Shown in pieces: positions 36,101 to 47,580 of a stretch of 64,000 bases of DNA (positions are counted from its first letter, which is position 1; the number at the start of each line of letters is the position of its first letter). The position numbers and the translations under genes were made by a program. Origin of the DNA: Stercorarius parasiticus (lineage: Eukaryota > Chordata > Aves > Charadriiformes > Stercorariidae); the NCBI GenBank assembly GCA_013396915.1, contig VWZL01000328.1:186-64185 (forward strand). Direction: 5' to 3'. Under the pieces are notes generated by a model. It was not told the origin of the DNA. It did not search any database and was given only the letters and a program-made list of their open reading frames with translations.

Positions 36101-38063
36101 CTCCATGCCCGGGCTTAAAGCAGTCCTGGTGCAAAGGCTGGTTGATGTCTTCCATCCTCCGCAAGACCTGTCCATCCACATTGCTTTCTGTGCAAGGCCT
36201 CAAATCCAAAGCAGACTAATTGGTTGCCCTGACAACTTATTTCTGGTTTAGGGCTTTTTTTGTCCTCCTTGTTGTTATAGTTACTCACAAGAACACATAT
36301 GTACTCCTTGCTCTACCTGCTGTCTGAACAGGTATAATTTCCTGTCAAGGGCAGTGTCTTGAGTGTACAAGGGCTACATGTTTTTAATTAAGCACTATTT
36401 AAAAATATGTTATTGTCCATGAAAGATAGATGCCACATCACCAATAGATACTTACTGATTATGGTCACCCCTCTGGCGCACCTGGCTGATGTACTTTTTT
36501 AATGTGTTAGGTGGCTAACATCAAAAGCTAAGACAGCACTTACTTAAAATGCGTAAAATTGCGTTTTTTTGATTTAAGCAATTTCAAATCCAGCAACTGA
36601 TAGGGATTTGTGTAAGAGAACTGTTCTTCCATCACTCCTGGTTTTGAATATACAATTTTCAGGCTACACGAAGTTGAAATCTTCTCCTGATATGCAGGCT
36701 TTCAAGACAAAACAACTACATCATTATTATTATTTTCAGCTAGATAAATTAGTTACAAGGGACATACTGATACACACACTTCCTCTTCCATCCTAAATTC
36801 TTGACTTCTCAATCTAAAATTAATCTGGATGAACATTTCTTTTCAAATAAGAGATTGGCATATCTATGCTGTGTATTTTTCACACTTACATTTGTTTTTC
36901 CCATATTCCTCCAGTATTCCAGCCCTACTTTCTTTGAATTCCTTGGATACGTACAGAAGGAAACCCCTTCTTTCCGCATTTAGACTACACACTGGCAGTG
37001 CAGGTCAGGATCTTGGATTGCTTCTTTTATTTATGTTAATCTTGCACCGAAATGAGACCAGAAGCGTGTTTGGGAGGCAGAAGCGGGCACTGTTCTGCTG
37101 GCAACACTCAAATCTCAGCCACCCACAGCCAGCCCAAGCCCTGGGGTGAGTTGTCCCCGGCGGTCGGTGGAAATGGCCATGTGCCCCAGACGGGACACGG
37201 CGTGTGACTCTGCTGCTTCCCCAGCCAGCCTGTGCGCAGCAGCACAGGAGGTCATCCCGTCGGACACAGGGCTCAACCCTCACTGCGCCAAACTGAGCCA
37301 GAAGACACTATCAGGTGCTCCTTCGCCATCCTCACCACACTCGTCACACTGAGTTTTTCATCACTTGTGCTGTTTCAACCTTTAATTACCCCAAGTAATG
37401 GTGAGTGGCAGGTATTTAGCATATTAGAAAAGAGATCTCTGAGTCTGGGTTATTGAACAGCTGTGCAGAGCAGTGTCCCTCAGGAACAATGAAGGGTGTC
37501 TAGAAATCACAGAAATGTATGTCTTTATTGATTATTGTCTTAATTTTTGTAATCAATAAACTAACTGAGTAGAGCCAGTTTGCTCTTCCAGGCTTTTATT
37601 TCTAATTAGAACTATTGAATAGTCAAGAGAACAACACAGAGGAGTCACTGATTGAGTCACATAACAGATTTCTAAATAAATACGTTATTTGGTTCCCTCT
37701 GGGAAAGAAGTCAGCAACATGTCACTCACAGAGGGTGTTAACACTGACAGGTGACAGGGATAGTTTTGTTACGTAATATTTAATCCTAAAAATGTTTCTT
37801 AAGGCACCGACAGAGCAGAAGTTGAAACCTGTGTAATGTTATATTTCCTTTGATTTCAGAGAGAGAAGACTTTGCAACCATTTAAGTTCACAATTTGAAA
37901 CCTAGCAATTTAGTTTTGGGTTTTAACCAATTTTGGTTAAAAGAAGAACATATAGCTTTTCCACAGAGAGGTAAATGAACACTGTTTCAGAACGTACCAG
38001 AGAAGATTTGCTCTTGTGCCTGGTTTGGATGATACAGAGACTGCTTTTGAAGTCAGGTTGTTC

Positions 38064-38084
38064 TGTTTTGTTTTGTTTTGTTTT
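38064..38084 (+). repeat. (GTTTT)4 pentanucleotide repeat
   Basis: Four perfect GTTTT units, with a preceding 'ttct' and a following 'aatgcc'. Confidence 0.95.
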
Positions 38085-41000
38085 AATGCCCTGTGGCTTA
38101 CACACATCTTGCAGAATCCAGCCCCGTGTCCTACCAAGTTAAACTGCTGATGCTCCAGAAAGAGAAAATGGTATAAATAGCTGTCAGGAGGGCAGGACAG
38201 ATAAGCATGCTATCTGGAGTTTCCACAGATCCTGATGTCAGACCAGTCCTGTGGCACTGATTCGAAGGAAAAAAATCCCGTTGGTGTCAAAACGATTTTT
38301 TAGTCAGAAAGGTCTAGTCTGACTGTATTTTCAAATTTATGAAATAAGCTTAATGGTCAAAAAGGAAAAAAAATATCTATACTCCTAACTGACAAAAACC
38401 ATGCAGGGTTTTATGCAAAGATGTCCTTAACTCTGATCTCTCGTCACAAATTCCTAAACCAGAAGGACTGGGGCAGGGGTACAATGGAGAACTGGTGTTG
38501 GACTCCGAGGCCAAAGGAGTTCTCTGCTCGTCATTTGTGTCTGGATTGCAACATCCCTGGCACCCCCAGAGTGATGCAATAGAAGTCACGATCTAGTTTA
38601 AAAATTCCATCTCATTGCAGCAAACGTGTAGGGTTGTGGGGCAAAAAACCCTCTTTAGTACTTCTTGGTGTTCCTTATGATCCACATTCCCAACTATGTT
38701 TGCTTTGATCTTTAGTGTACAGTTCTGCGTCAGAAAATAGTAGATTTCACCATGAATGGTTGGCATTAACAGCATAGGGTTTTAGACACAAGTTCTCTTG
38801 CATTTCTTAGTGAATACAGCTGTTACCTGATGCAGTATTTTAAATGAAAAACTGGAAATCTCAATGGGACGCACAGCTTTTGCACCAAGAATCTAAAAAG
38901 CCTTCGTTTCTTGGGTACAGAGCCATTTTTTTCATGTTTTTTTGATTAGTTTGTTTTGTGAGAGTTTAATACATTTCTGTGTCCTAATGATCCTTGCAGA
39001 GATCTTTTGGATTTGCTTTCTACTATATTCATTCTCCATCCTCCTTCTTCTTTATATCTATTTTTTCTTAATCTTTAGCTTTGCTAAAGGAGATTTTGGA
39101 AGGGCACATCCATACCGTCCTCTACTGCAGAGGCAAGGACAGAGGAAACGCAAACAGACACAAAGGGTCACAGTGTCTATGAAATCCTCAGATTGGAGGA
39201 GGAAATGCAAATAAAGTAAGAAGAGAAAAATTTGCATTTTCAGATGGAGGAATTTTAATAAAATTGTAAGATACCATATGGTATTTTAAGCTAATTGTGT
39301 CTATTTTGAGATGTCTCACCCCAAAAGCATTGACCTAGCTTTCATCCCTTTGTACCTAAATGTCGCTCCTACTATTCAGCTGCACAAGTCTAAAGCTGAC
39401 AATATACTTTTCCACTGCATGTTATCTTTGACAAAACCAAGACCTGGGTGCATTCATTACTCATGGCTATGAGATACTAACGTGATACAGTAATGAAAGG
39501 AGCTACTGAAGCTAAGGAAAGCATTCTTACAAGAAAATAAAGGTAGGAACCAGCGATTTCTAACCATGACCTGGAAACTGGGAGGATTTCTAAGCATCAA
39601 AGCTGTGAAGTGCTGCTATGCCTTCCTGCAGCATAGTGAGGGAAAAAACTCAAATTCCACTTAAGGACAGCACTTGAATACTTTGAAGGAGGTACTGCAC
39701 AGTAGTAGCAGGACCTACACCCAACGGCCCAGAAAGATCCTCATGTCCTATGCGCCTTGGAGAAGGGGGGATCTAAGTCCACAGGATACAGGACACACAG
39801 ACCAAATTCCTGCACTTTTTTGCTTTCCGCCTCCTCCTCTTTCGTTTTTTTCCATTTCTTTTCATCCCAGTCTGACCTTTCATCTCTTTTCCTGCTTCTG
39901 TCCTTCTCTATGAGGCAGGAATATGCCTGGCTTGAGGAAAGTGGGAAAGCAGAGTAAGTACCACGAGAACAAGTAGAGAGGTGGAAAGACAAAGAACAGA
40001 CTTAATGAAAACAATCAAGGGCTGTATCTTAGTGTTATTGGTGATTGCTTTTTGGTATTTCAGACTCAAAGTTTGGGGTTTGATTTTTTCATTTTTCAGT
40101 CTCAAAACTATACTCAGAAACTTTGGGATCAATGCTCTTTTTTTTTTTTCCCCCCCTCCCCCAAAAATGTGAGAGTTTCTGAGTTTTAAAAGTTGAGTTT
40201 GCATGGCAGGAATTTATCTGGAAAAGCACCACGAATCCCTTCCTGTCACCAAAGTCATCCTTCCCCTCCAAGAAGGAAAAACTTGTTCTTCTCCTGCAAA
40301 CACTTGCTAAAAATTCTCTGTGGAGAATGGTTGCAGAGCACCTGCAGGACTAATCCTCTCTCCCAGCTTTGGCTGTAAATGCAGTCCCTGAATGTAGCTA
40401 CCTTCCTGTTTTGAAGCCTGCTGTCCTCCATGAGGGAAAGCAGTGGAGAGTGTGGCAGTGTGAGAAGATTTCACAGACTTCGCTTATAATTCCTTAAACA
40501 AAAATTTTGCTATGAGGAAGTCAATGCAATTTCCTCCTGCCACAATCTGATATGTCAAAAAGTCATCATTTGCCTTTGCACACCAACAGTAGGCAGTATT
40601 TATGGATTTAATGGTGCGTTATGCATGGGTGACATGCCTGAGAGTGCCCGGAAAGCACGGACCGATGTGGCATTCAGCCACAGGGCTGCGCCGGCGCTGG
40701 GCTCTCTGTTCTTTCTTTCCTGGGTGGCAAGGAGCCATGCCCTACCACAATGCCTTCCTTGTTGAAACATAAAGAACAAAATGCGCATGTTTAGCCTGAT
40801 CACTACTGGAACAAATCACTTGTGCTTATCAGAGTGCAAGGCCTTTCCTGGGAACAGAAATGTGGAGTCCTCAAAAACTCAAGCAAAAAAACCTCAGAGT
40901 AAAAAGCAACAGTAAGGCGAGTCAAAATACAGTGAGATAGCTCTACCTTTGAGTCATGGTGTTTCACCAGTTGCTCATTTGTGTATTATAGAGCTAGTGT

Positions 41001-41872
41001 GACACACATATCCAGAGACCCAAACTGGAGGAAAGCAACTTTCTTATCATTAAATACTAATACTTACTGCCTAAAAACAGATTTCTCGCTGTTAGGAAGG
41101 CAGATATGAACTAAAAAGTTAGGAATTGCAACCTGGGACAAGGCTAGTCCAGTGTTCTCTCTTGCACCACCCCATGCCTGAGAAGTTGCCAAAAGGCCAT
41201 TTGTGGGTGATTAATCCCCAGGAAGTTCCTTCCCCTACCAGCACTTCAGTTATAATGCTGATGCCACATGCTTCAAGAAAAAATACCCTGGCATGTCGCA
41301 AACTGTGACACGGATAAAAATCAAATATATGTCATCTGGGTAAACGGTTGTCCTTTATTTAAATTTTGCCTGGTAAGGAACGGCCAACGTTTTTATTAGT
41401 CCTGAAACTAACCAAGCTTAAAGCAAAGCACTTAAGAAGAGGATCACCTGATGCAATTGCTGGAATCTGCGGTTCAGTGACCTTGGCAGTCTCCTTCAGT
41501 TTTGTATTATTTCCAGGTCTCTGCAAACAGATGTTTGATTGTTACTAGCCATCTTCTGCATCTCTAAGTAAGCTATTATATGCTTTTTTACCCAAGTTTG
41601 GTGCCAAAGAGCCCTTATGAGCAGAGACCAGTCAAGTATGTTCCTTGTTGAGCTTCAGAAATAATCTATTTATACCCAGAGCCTGTCCAAACAACATTTT
41701 GCTTTTCTTGGAGTGTAGTTTATATAGTGTAACAAGTTCCCTGAAGTGAGTGGAGTCAAGACTTCACAGCCTTCCTGCTAGCATTGTCTCTCTAACGCTG
41801 CCTTTCTCAGCCTTTCTGCACCTTTATGCTTAGGATCTCCACAGCTTGTATCCTTAGGGTTTCCTTCCTTCC

Positions 41873-41873
41873 N
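41873..41873. other. Undetermined base (N)
   Basis: A single n in 'ttccttccnagaaatg'. It is the only ambiguous base in the window and marks a consensus uncertainty in the assembly, next to a short pyrimidine run. Confidence 0.99.
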
Positions 41874-43157
41874 AGAAATGGATTTTTCTGAGTCATTCAG
41901 CCAGTCCTAACCTTAGCTTTTCTCTTACGAGGTAAACCAAAGGATCCTAAATGCCCCACTGTGGTTTAGCCAGGAGAGAGAGGAGATTTAGTTTTCCTCC
42001 TCCACTCTAAATAGCACTCAGATATCTTAATGCAAACAGCTCACTGCATTTGGAGTGCATGTTTTGGTATTATCTGTAGTGTTCACAAAAAACTTTTCAG
42101 TAAATGCATCTATTTTTGCTCTTCAGCTAATATAAATAAGTAAAATAATGTAATTCTTTTCTGTTCTTTCTATTCTTTTTGTTATTGCCAGTTCTTTTTT
42201 GTAAAGTTTCAGCAAAATTTCTTCAGTGTAATTCACAGCCTCCCGTCAGCATACGAAAAAAAGCTGTATTTGGATATTTAGGGCATAATCACAGTTTCCA
42301 TTGACATATGCGTGAAGAGTGTCATTCCCCTCTTCCTAATGACTGGGTTAGGTCCTGCAGGTAGCAACTGCCTCTGGTTGTGATGTCTGAAAGAAACCCT
42401 ACCTTCTTTGCCATCCTGGGGAAAAAAAGTTTTTCACTGGTTGTCCCACTATACTAACTGGTTCCTTTCTGTTAGTTCCACAAAAACAGCTAAGGAAAGT
42501 GATTAAACGTGACAGATAGTGTTTTGTTTGGAGATCTTCTCATTCCCAACAGCTGGACAACTGAAAAATGAGATTTGTGAGCAGATAGCAATGCTGTCTA
42601 GTACAGCCTGAAAGTTTTACTATTGATTTTTATAGGATTTTGTAACATGTATATCTCAGTCAGATAGAATGAGGTACAACCCTAAAAGCTGCTCTGTGTA
42701 TGTTTGCAGATGTGTCTAAAAATACCAGAAAGAACAAATCTGATCAAATGCATTCCCATGATCCCCTTCTTTCTCCCCTATCTTTTTCCTTAAGGCTCTT
42801 CTTCTGTGATTCACACTGGCAAAGTAGCACCAGTGATACAAATGAGTTGTTATTAATTTGTAGAAGATACAAAGGAAATGTCAATTTTGCGGCTACAATT
42901 TAGTTCTTGAGGTTTTACTCTAATGTGTGAAAGAGATCTTTTACATATTTATCAATCCTTCACCATAAAAAGACATAACTGGACAAAACAGGTGTTGATT
43001 TCCCCATCTATACGTGACCCTTTGGCAATGTTTTCCTCATTGACACAGAAATGCTGGGGCTGGAGAAAGCATTTAAGGAGGACTCACAGACCATGCAAGC
43101 CATTTGGTTTGCTGAAGGAGCCCCATGCAGGGAGCCTCTGTGCTCCCCTTCTGCAAA

Positions 43158-43782
43158 ATAACCCCATGCAGTGTTACAGGCTTGGGGAAGAGTGGCTGGA
43201 GAGCTGCCTGACAGAAAAGGACCTGGGGGTGTTGGTCGACAGCCGGCTAAATATGAGCCAGCAGTGTGCCCAGGTGGCCAAGAAGGCCAACAGCATCCTG
43301 GCCTAGGAAAGTGATCGTCCCCCCTTTACTCCGCACTGGTGAGGCCCCACCTCGAGTACTGTGTTCAGTTTTGGGCCACTCACTACAAGAAAGACACTGA
43401 GGTGCTGGAGCGGGTCCAGAGAAGGGCGACGAAGCTGGTGAGGGGTCTAGAGCACGTGTCTTATGAGGAGCGGCTGAGGGAGCTGGGGGTGTTTAGCCTG
43501 GAGAAAAGGAGGCTGAGGGGAGACCTTATCGCTCTCTACAACTACCTGAAAGGAGGTTGTAGCAAGGTGGGGGTTGGTTTCTCCTCACAAGTAACAGGGA
43601 ATAGAAAAAGAGGAAACAGCCTCAAGTTGCACAAGGGGAGGTTTAGACTGGATATTAGGAAAAATTTTTACACTGAAAGGGTTATCAAGCATTGGAACAG
43701 GCTGCCCAGGGAAGTGGTTGAATCACCATCCCTGGAGGTATTTAAAAGACAGGTAGACATAGTGCTTAGAGTTATGGTTTAG
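43158..43782 (+). pseudogene. CR1 ORF2 C-terminal fragment with internal deletion
   Basis: The upstream part up to 43306 encodes '[20 protein letters not shown]', then '[16 protein letters not shown]' and a stop. The downstream frame 43339-43782 (147 codons) encodes '[18 protein letters not shown]', '[20 protein letters not shown]', '[12 protein letters not shown]' and '[20 protein letters not shown]', ending at TAG. At about 43302-43310, sequence that in other CR1 copies encodes '[13 protein letters not shown]' is missing. That leaves roughly a 30-40 base deletion and a frame change. Endonuclease and RT are absent. Confidence 0.95.
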
Positions 43783-43870
43783 TGATGGTCTTTGTCAGAG
43801 TTAGGTTGATGGTTGGACTAGATGATCTGGAAGATCCCTTCCAACCTAGGCAATCCCATGATTCTATGAT
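43158..43870 (+). mobile_element. CR1 3' portion, best-preserved copy
   Basis: A plus-strand CR1 with a clear post-RT ORF2 segment and 3' UTR, ending 'cccatgattctatgat' at 43870. It starts abruptly at 'aataaccccatgcagtg', the region just after the RT thumb. CpG sites that usually decay fast are still frequent ('ggtcgacagccgg', 'gggcgacgaagc', 'gagcggctg'), so this looks like the youngest copy here. It shares the 'LYNYLKGGC' type with the 20.5 kb copy. A deletion interrupts the coding part near 43,304. Confidence 0.97.
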
Positions 43871-46489
43871 TAGTTGTGTTAAGATCTCCCTTGACGAAAG
43901 CAGATACTTCATTGTCTGTGAGCCAGCTGAGGTTAATGGTCCCTTTACAGCCAGAGGTAGAGGAGAGGGGCTTGAAATAAAAGGGCACAGGAGGGCCATG
44001 TCCAAGCTAGGTGTTGAGAGAAAGGAGATTCAGCAATTGTAGTATTTCAGGCCCTTTTTCCATTCTTCCCTGGGCTTTTGTGCTCATCATGCAATTATTG
44101 CCCATGGTGATGAGGGTGTCTGGGGTGAGAAGTGGTTCTAAATTCTTCAGCTGCAGTGACAAATTCTGCTCCCTACTAACCTGATTCATGTTTGAACCAG
44201 TAACCCAGAGCTGGGAGGCTGCCTAGCTCATTAAAAATTCCCTGAGTGAGTTTCCTGACCCAGTTCCAAAACAGCAGAGAAAGCTTTTTAAGTTGGTTTT
44301 TGAAATTCGTGTCATAAAAGATTCAGGCAACATATGGATTATTTATTCACGTAAGGGATTTAAAATTGCTGCTTTATTAAAAAAAAATGCATCTGATTTC
44401 CAGTACTGTCTTCGTTTTACAGCTATTCAGGCAGCTACTAAAGGAGCGGATGGAGGGGGAAAGGAGGAAACTGGGACAAGGTCTTGGGCATGACTACAAG
44501 GAGCCAACAAATCCAGTTCTAGTGCCAAATTGTTTTAATGAAAGAGCTGACTTTACTTTTTTCTTGCTTGTGAAGGGTAAAAGGGCACATTTATTATCTC
44601 AGCTATTTTATTTGATTCTTTTCTATATAAAGGCCATACCCCATTCTCCATGCATTTTGGATTAATCAGAAAAAATAATTGCTCCCATATTTGCTTGTGC
44701 AGCATGTCCTTCATTTCAGAGTCAGACCCACAACAGATGTCACCAGGGTCAGGTCCAGTGAAGACACACCAGCTGTCCCGATCTGTACCAGCTTCAGCTC
44801 TACTCCATGCTCTGTTAATGAAAATGAATAGAGGTTTGTGGCTTCACCAAAGCTATTGTTCTTGGCTTTGGGGTCTAGTTGGAAGTCCGCTCCTATTGCA
44901 GGTGTGATGCACATCTAAATCCTTTTGAGGAAACCAAAGGTAAAAATAGGAGAGTAATATTGTCATTGCAGACAAATCTCAAGCAGGTAACAATCTCTCT
45001 CCATGACCTTCTTTTGGGACTTTCTGTGGGTTATTAATCTGTATCCTAAACACACCATTCTGGTCAGGGCCTTTGTGCAAGGGAATAAATGGACCCCTGT
45101 GTCCAGCTCCCCTGGTAGGGCTTCCCCTCATTCCTCCGCCCAAATTCAACCCATGGGGCCTGTGCACAGTGATGTCCTGTGGTGTGCAGGATGGAGAGGG
45201 TCAACCTCATGAGCAGCATTTATGCTGGGGAGTGGACAGGCTGGCACTTGTGAGGGACACCTCTGACCACAGGCTGAGAAGGCATTTACAGATTCACACA
45301 GAGGAATATGTGGGACGTTAAGAGCCCTCACAGTAGGGATGGTATCTCAGCCTTATCGACATTAACCTCCACACATGTGGAGCCTAAGCACTCCTGGCTT
45401 CTCCCCTGGGTGGAGGAGTCCTGAACAGCTGAAGAGCCTCAGGACGGACAGGGGTGTCAACTCCTCCCTACCATCTGCAGGCAGGTCCCACTCTGCAGGT
45501 CCCACAATGCAGGGACCCCAAAAGCAGTGCTGCCACTGTGGGGCTCCCAGCTGCGCTCCCTGCACCCTCGCAGCCTCCCTGCACGCTCTCCCCCTGCTCT
45601 CCTGGCGTCAGACCCGAGGTTCCCCCCACTCCTTTCCTTCTGGATAAAACTCCTCTGACCTTGGAGGACAAAGAGTTCCGTTTCTAAAGTTTTCATCCCA
45701 GGAAAAGCAAAGGAGCTGTGCGGTGGACCAGAACCCAGCAGCTTCCCAGTTGAAAAAAGGCTGATGTCTCATGCACTCATCTTGTAGTTCAAAGATTCTC
45801 AAAACAGTCCAGCTGAGGTCATATTATAACTTGGATAAACATCTAGCGGTGCACCCGTGGAAAAAAAACAAGTAATCAGCTGTATCTTGCCAATCTTCTC
45901 AAGCAAGACAAATAAAAGAGTCCATGTAATTATAATCCTGATAGCCTGAAACTTAACCCAAGTAAAATACTCTATAGCTGATCTGAGATTCAACTAAAGA
46001 AAAGCTAAAAGAAAGCGGCGTATTTAATGCTGAACAAAGTGCAATTATGAAAAACTAGCTTCTTATCTGTTGATAATATTATGAGATTGATTGCAAAAGC
46101 TAACTGTGGCTGTTGTAATAGACTCTGCAGGGTATGCGATGTGGTACAGCATGGCATTTTGATTAAGAGGCAAAAAGTGGATTAAAAAATGGCTTATAGG
46201 TCTCAAAATGTAATGGGGATTTTTGTTCTAATGGTTGTATTTCTACTGGTTCCCACAGAGATAAATTTTTAGCATTGTGCCATTTAAAACTGTTCATTAA
46301 CAGCCTAGAGAAATGCAGTAGTTTGCAAATGTTAAAAAAAAAAGGGTACTAATCGATTATGAAGAAAACAGGTCTCTGATACAGAGAAATATGTATCAGT
46401 CAGTAAATGAGATGCAAGTAAACAACATACATTTGCGTGTGGCCTGTAATTAAAGTATGTCTCTACAAAGACTGCAAGTTAAGTCCTGA
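43871..46489. other. Unassigned stretch
   Basis: No gene or repeat family is recognised. A GC-richer part at 45.37-45.65 kb gives several overlapping open frames on both strands, none with a known motif. A plus-strand open frame after an acceptor-like TTCGTTTTACAG at 44411-44422 was considered and not called. Confidence 0.5.
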
Positions 46490-47110
46490 GGAGGACTCTA
46501 GTGGAGGCTGGAGGTCCTGGTGCATCATCTGCTGAACGTGAGCTTCAGAGTGATGATGGCAAAACCACCTGATGCTACCTTTGCTGTATCCTGATTATAA
46601 AAGCACAAAGCAAAAGATACAGAGAGGTTTGTGTCGTAGAATCATAGAATCTTCATGCTTGAGATCATCGAGACCAACCATACACACACACAAAAAAAAA
46701 AACCCTACAATCTCTGTCACTAGAGCATGCCCTGAAGTGCCAAATCTACACGTTTCTTAAATACCTCTAGGGATGGTGACTCACAGGGAGGCTGTTGCTG
46801 AAATGTTTGTCCCATCTGATGCCTACAAATTCAAGGAAGATGCTGATGAAACTGGAGAAGATTGAGGAAGGAGACACATAAATTGCTGAGGGACTGGAAA
46901 ACATGTCCCTTGAGAAAGAAATCAAGGGATTTAACTTATTTAGTTTGTTCAAAAGTATGTTGGCCAGGGAGCTGTTCATTTTTTAAACATGGGGAACAGT
47001 GATATGATAGTCTTCAAGCTAACAAACAAATTCAAAAGCTGGAAAATCGAGCTGGCCAAATATAGGGTATTTTTCACACGGTTTCCTAGGAATAGCAAAG
47101 TCTATGCGAC
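46490..47110 (+). mobile_element. Ancient CR1/L3-like LINE fragment, interrupted
   Basis: Two plus-strand parts fit the old CR1/L3 ORF2 end. Part one (46490-46634) has 'gaggtcctggtgcatcatctgctgaacgtgagc', like 'gtcctggtggacagcaagctgaacatgagc'. Part two (about 46825-47110) has 'aggaagatgctgatgaaactggagaagattgagg' and 'gagggactggaaaacatgtccc'. It goes on with 'tttaacttatttagtttg' and 'tcttcaagctaacaaacaaattcaaaagctggaaaatcgagctggccaaat'. This order is that of CR1/L3. A later CR1 tail of opposite orientation sits between them. No frame is preserved. Confidence 0.75.
46635..46783 (-). mobile_element. CR1 3' tail nested in an older CR1/L3
   Basis: The plus strand reads 'gtagaatcatagaatct', the inverted ATTCTATG tail. 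'gatcatcgagaccaacca', 'catgccctgaagtgccaaatctacacgtttcttaaatacct' and 'agggatggtgactca' follow. This is the last 150 bases of a CR1 of the 20.5/43 kb type. Between 46682 and 46702 a CACACACA-A11 run replaces part of the usual sequence. It lies inside the plus-strand ancient element. Confidence 0.9.
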
Positions 47111-47506
47111 TGGGCTGTCCGTTCATCTTTCAGTTCCATCCCTTGTTTTTTCTCCTCCTCTCCCGCCCAGGCGACTGTAAAATATCTTTAGCGTGTTTGT
47201 CCAGTTACAACCAAACTTACTGGGGTGACACAGTGGGAAAATAGAAATCTCAAAGATATGACAAGTCCGTAAGTGTCCTGACAACGAGCGACTGGGCAGA
47301 GCACTGTGCGGATTCAAGCTCTTACGCAGAGGAAGGCAGCCGGTGATTGCGCTTCATGCTGTCTAGCGCAGATGTCAGCTTGCCAGTCAGCGCACACACA
47401 CACACACACACTGCCCAGTTAGCCAGTTTGTGCCCCATTTGGCTTATACTAGATTTTTCTAGTGTAACCAAGACTGTAACAAAGACTGGATCAGAGCAGT
47501 CCTGTG
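47111..47506. other. Unassigned stretch with a CA microsatellite
   Basis: No gene is seen. It contains (CA)9 at 47393-47411. Confidence 0.5.
47393..47411 (+). repeat. (CA)n microsatellite
   Basis: An uninterrupted alternating CA run of about nine and a half units, flanked by 'cagcg' and 'ctgccc'. Confidence 0.97.
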
Positions 47507-47580
47507 GTTTATGTATTATAGAAGACATCTGTGGTAGCCTTTCGTTTATATATTATAGAAGACATCTGTGGTAGCCTTTC
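47507..47580 (+). repeat. 37-bp tandem duplication, two copies
   Basis: Copies 47507-47543 and 47544-47580 are adjacent and identical except at the seventh base (G against A). Each starts GTTTAT and ends GTAGCCTTTC. The near identity points to a recent duplication. Confidence 0.97.

Larger units (their letters stand above)
33129..43157. other. Long unassigned stretch, 10 kb
   Basis: No gene or known interspersed repeat is recognised. It contains a T15 run at 34658-34672, a CpG-richer patch at 37.05-37.29 kb and a (GTTTT)4 repeat at 38064-38084. A pyrimidine-rich tract lies at 39.81-39.91 kb, a T12C7TC5 run at 40138-40162 and an undetermined base at 41873. Open frames are short and featureless. 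Confidence 0.5.

Noticed and set aside
44423..44577. Possible exon after TTCGTTTTACAG
   Set aside because: Acceptor is good and the frame is open, but the donor (GGTAAA) is weak and the phase does not fit the other candidate exons.
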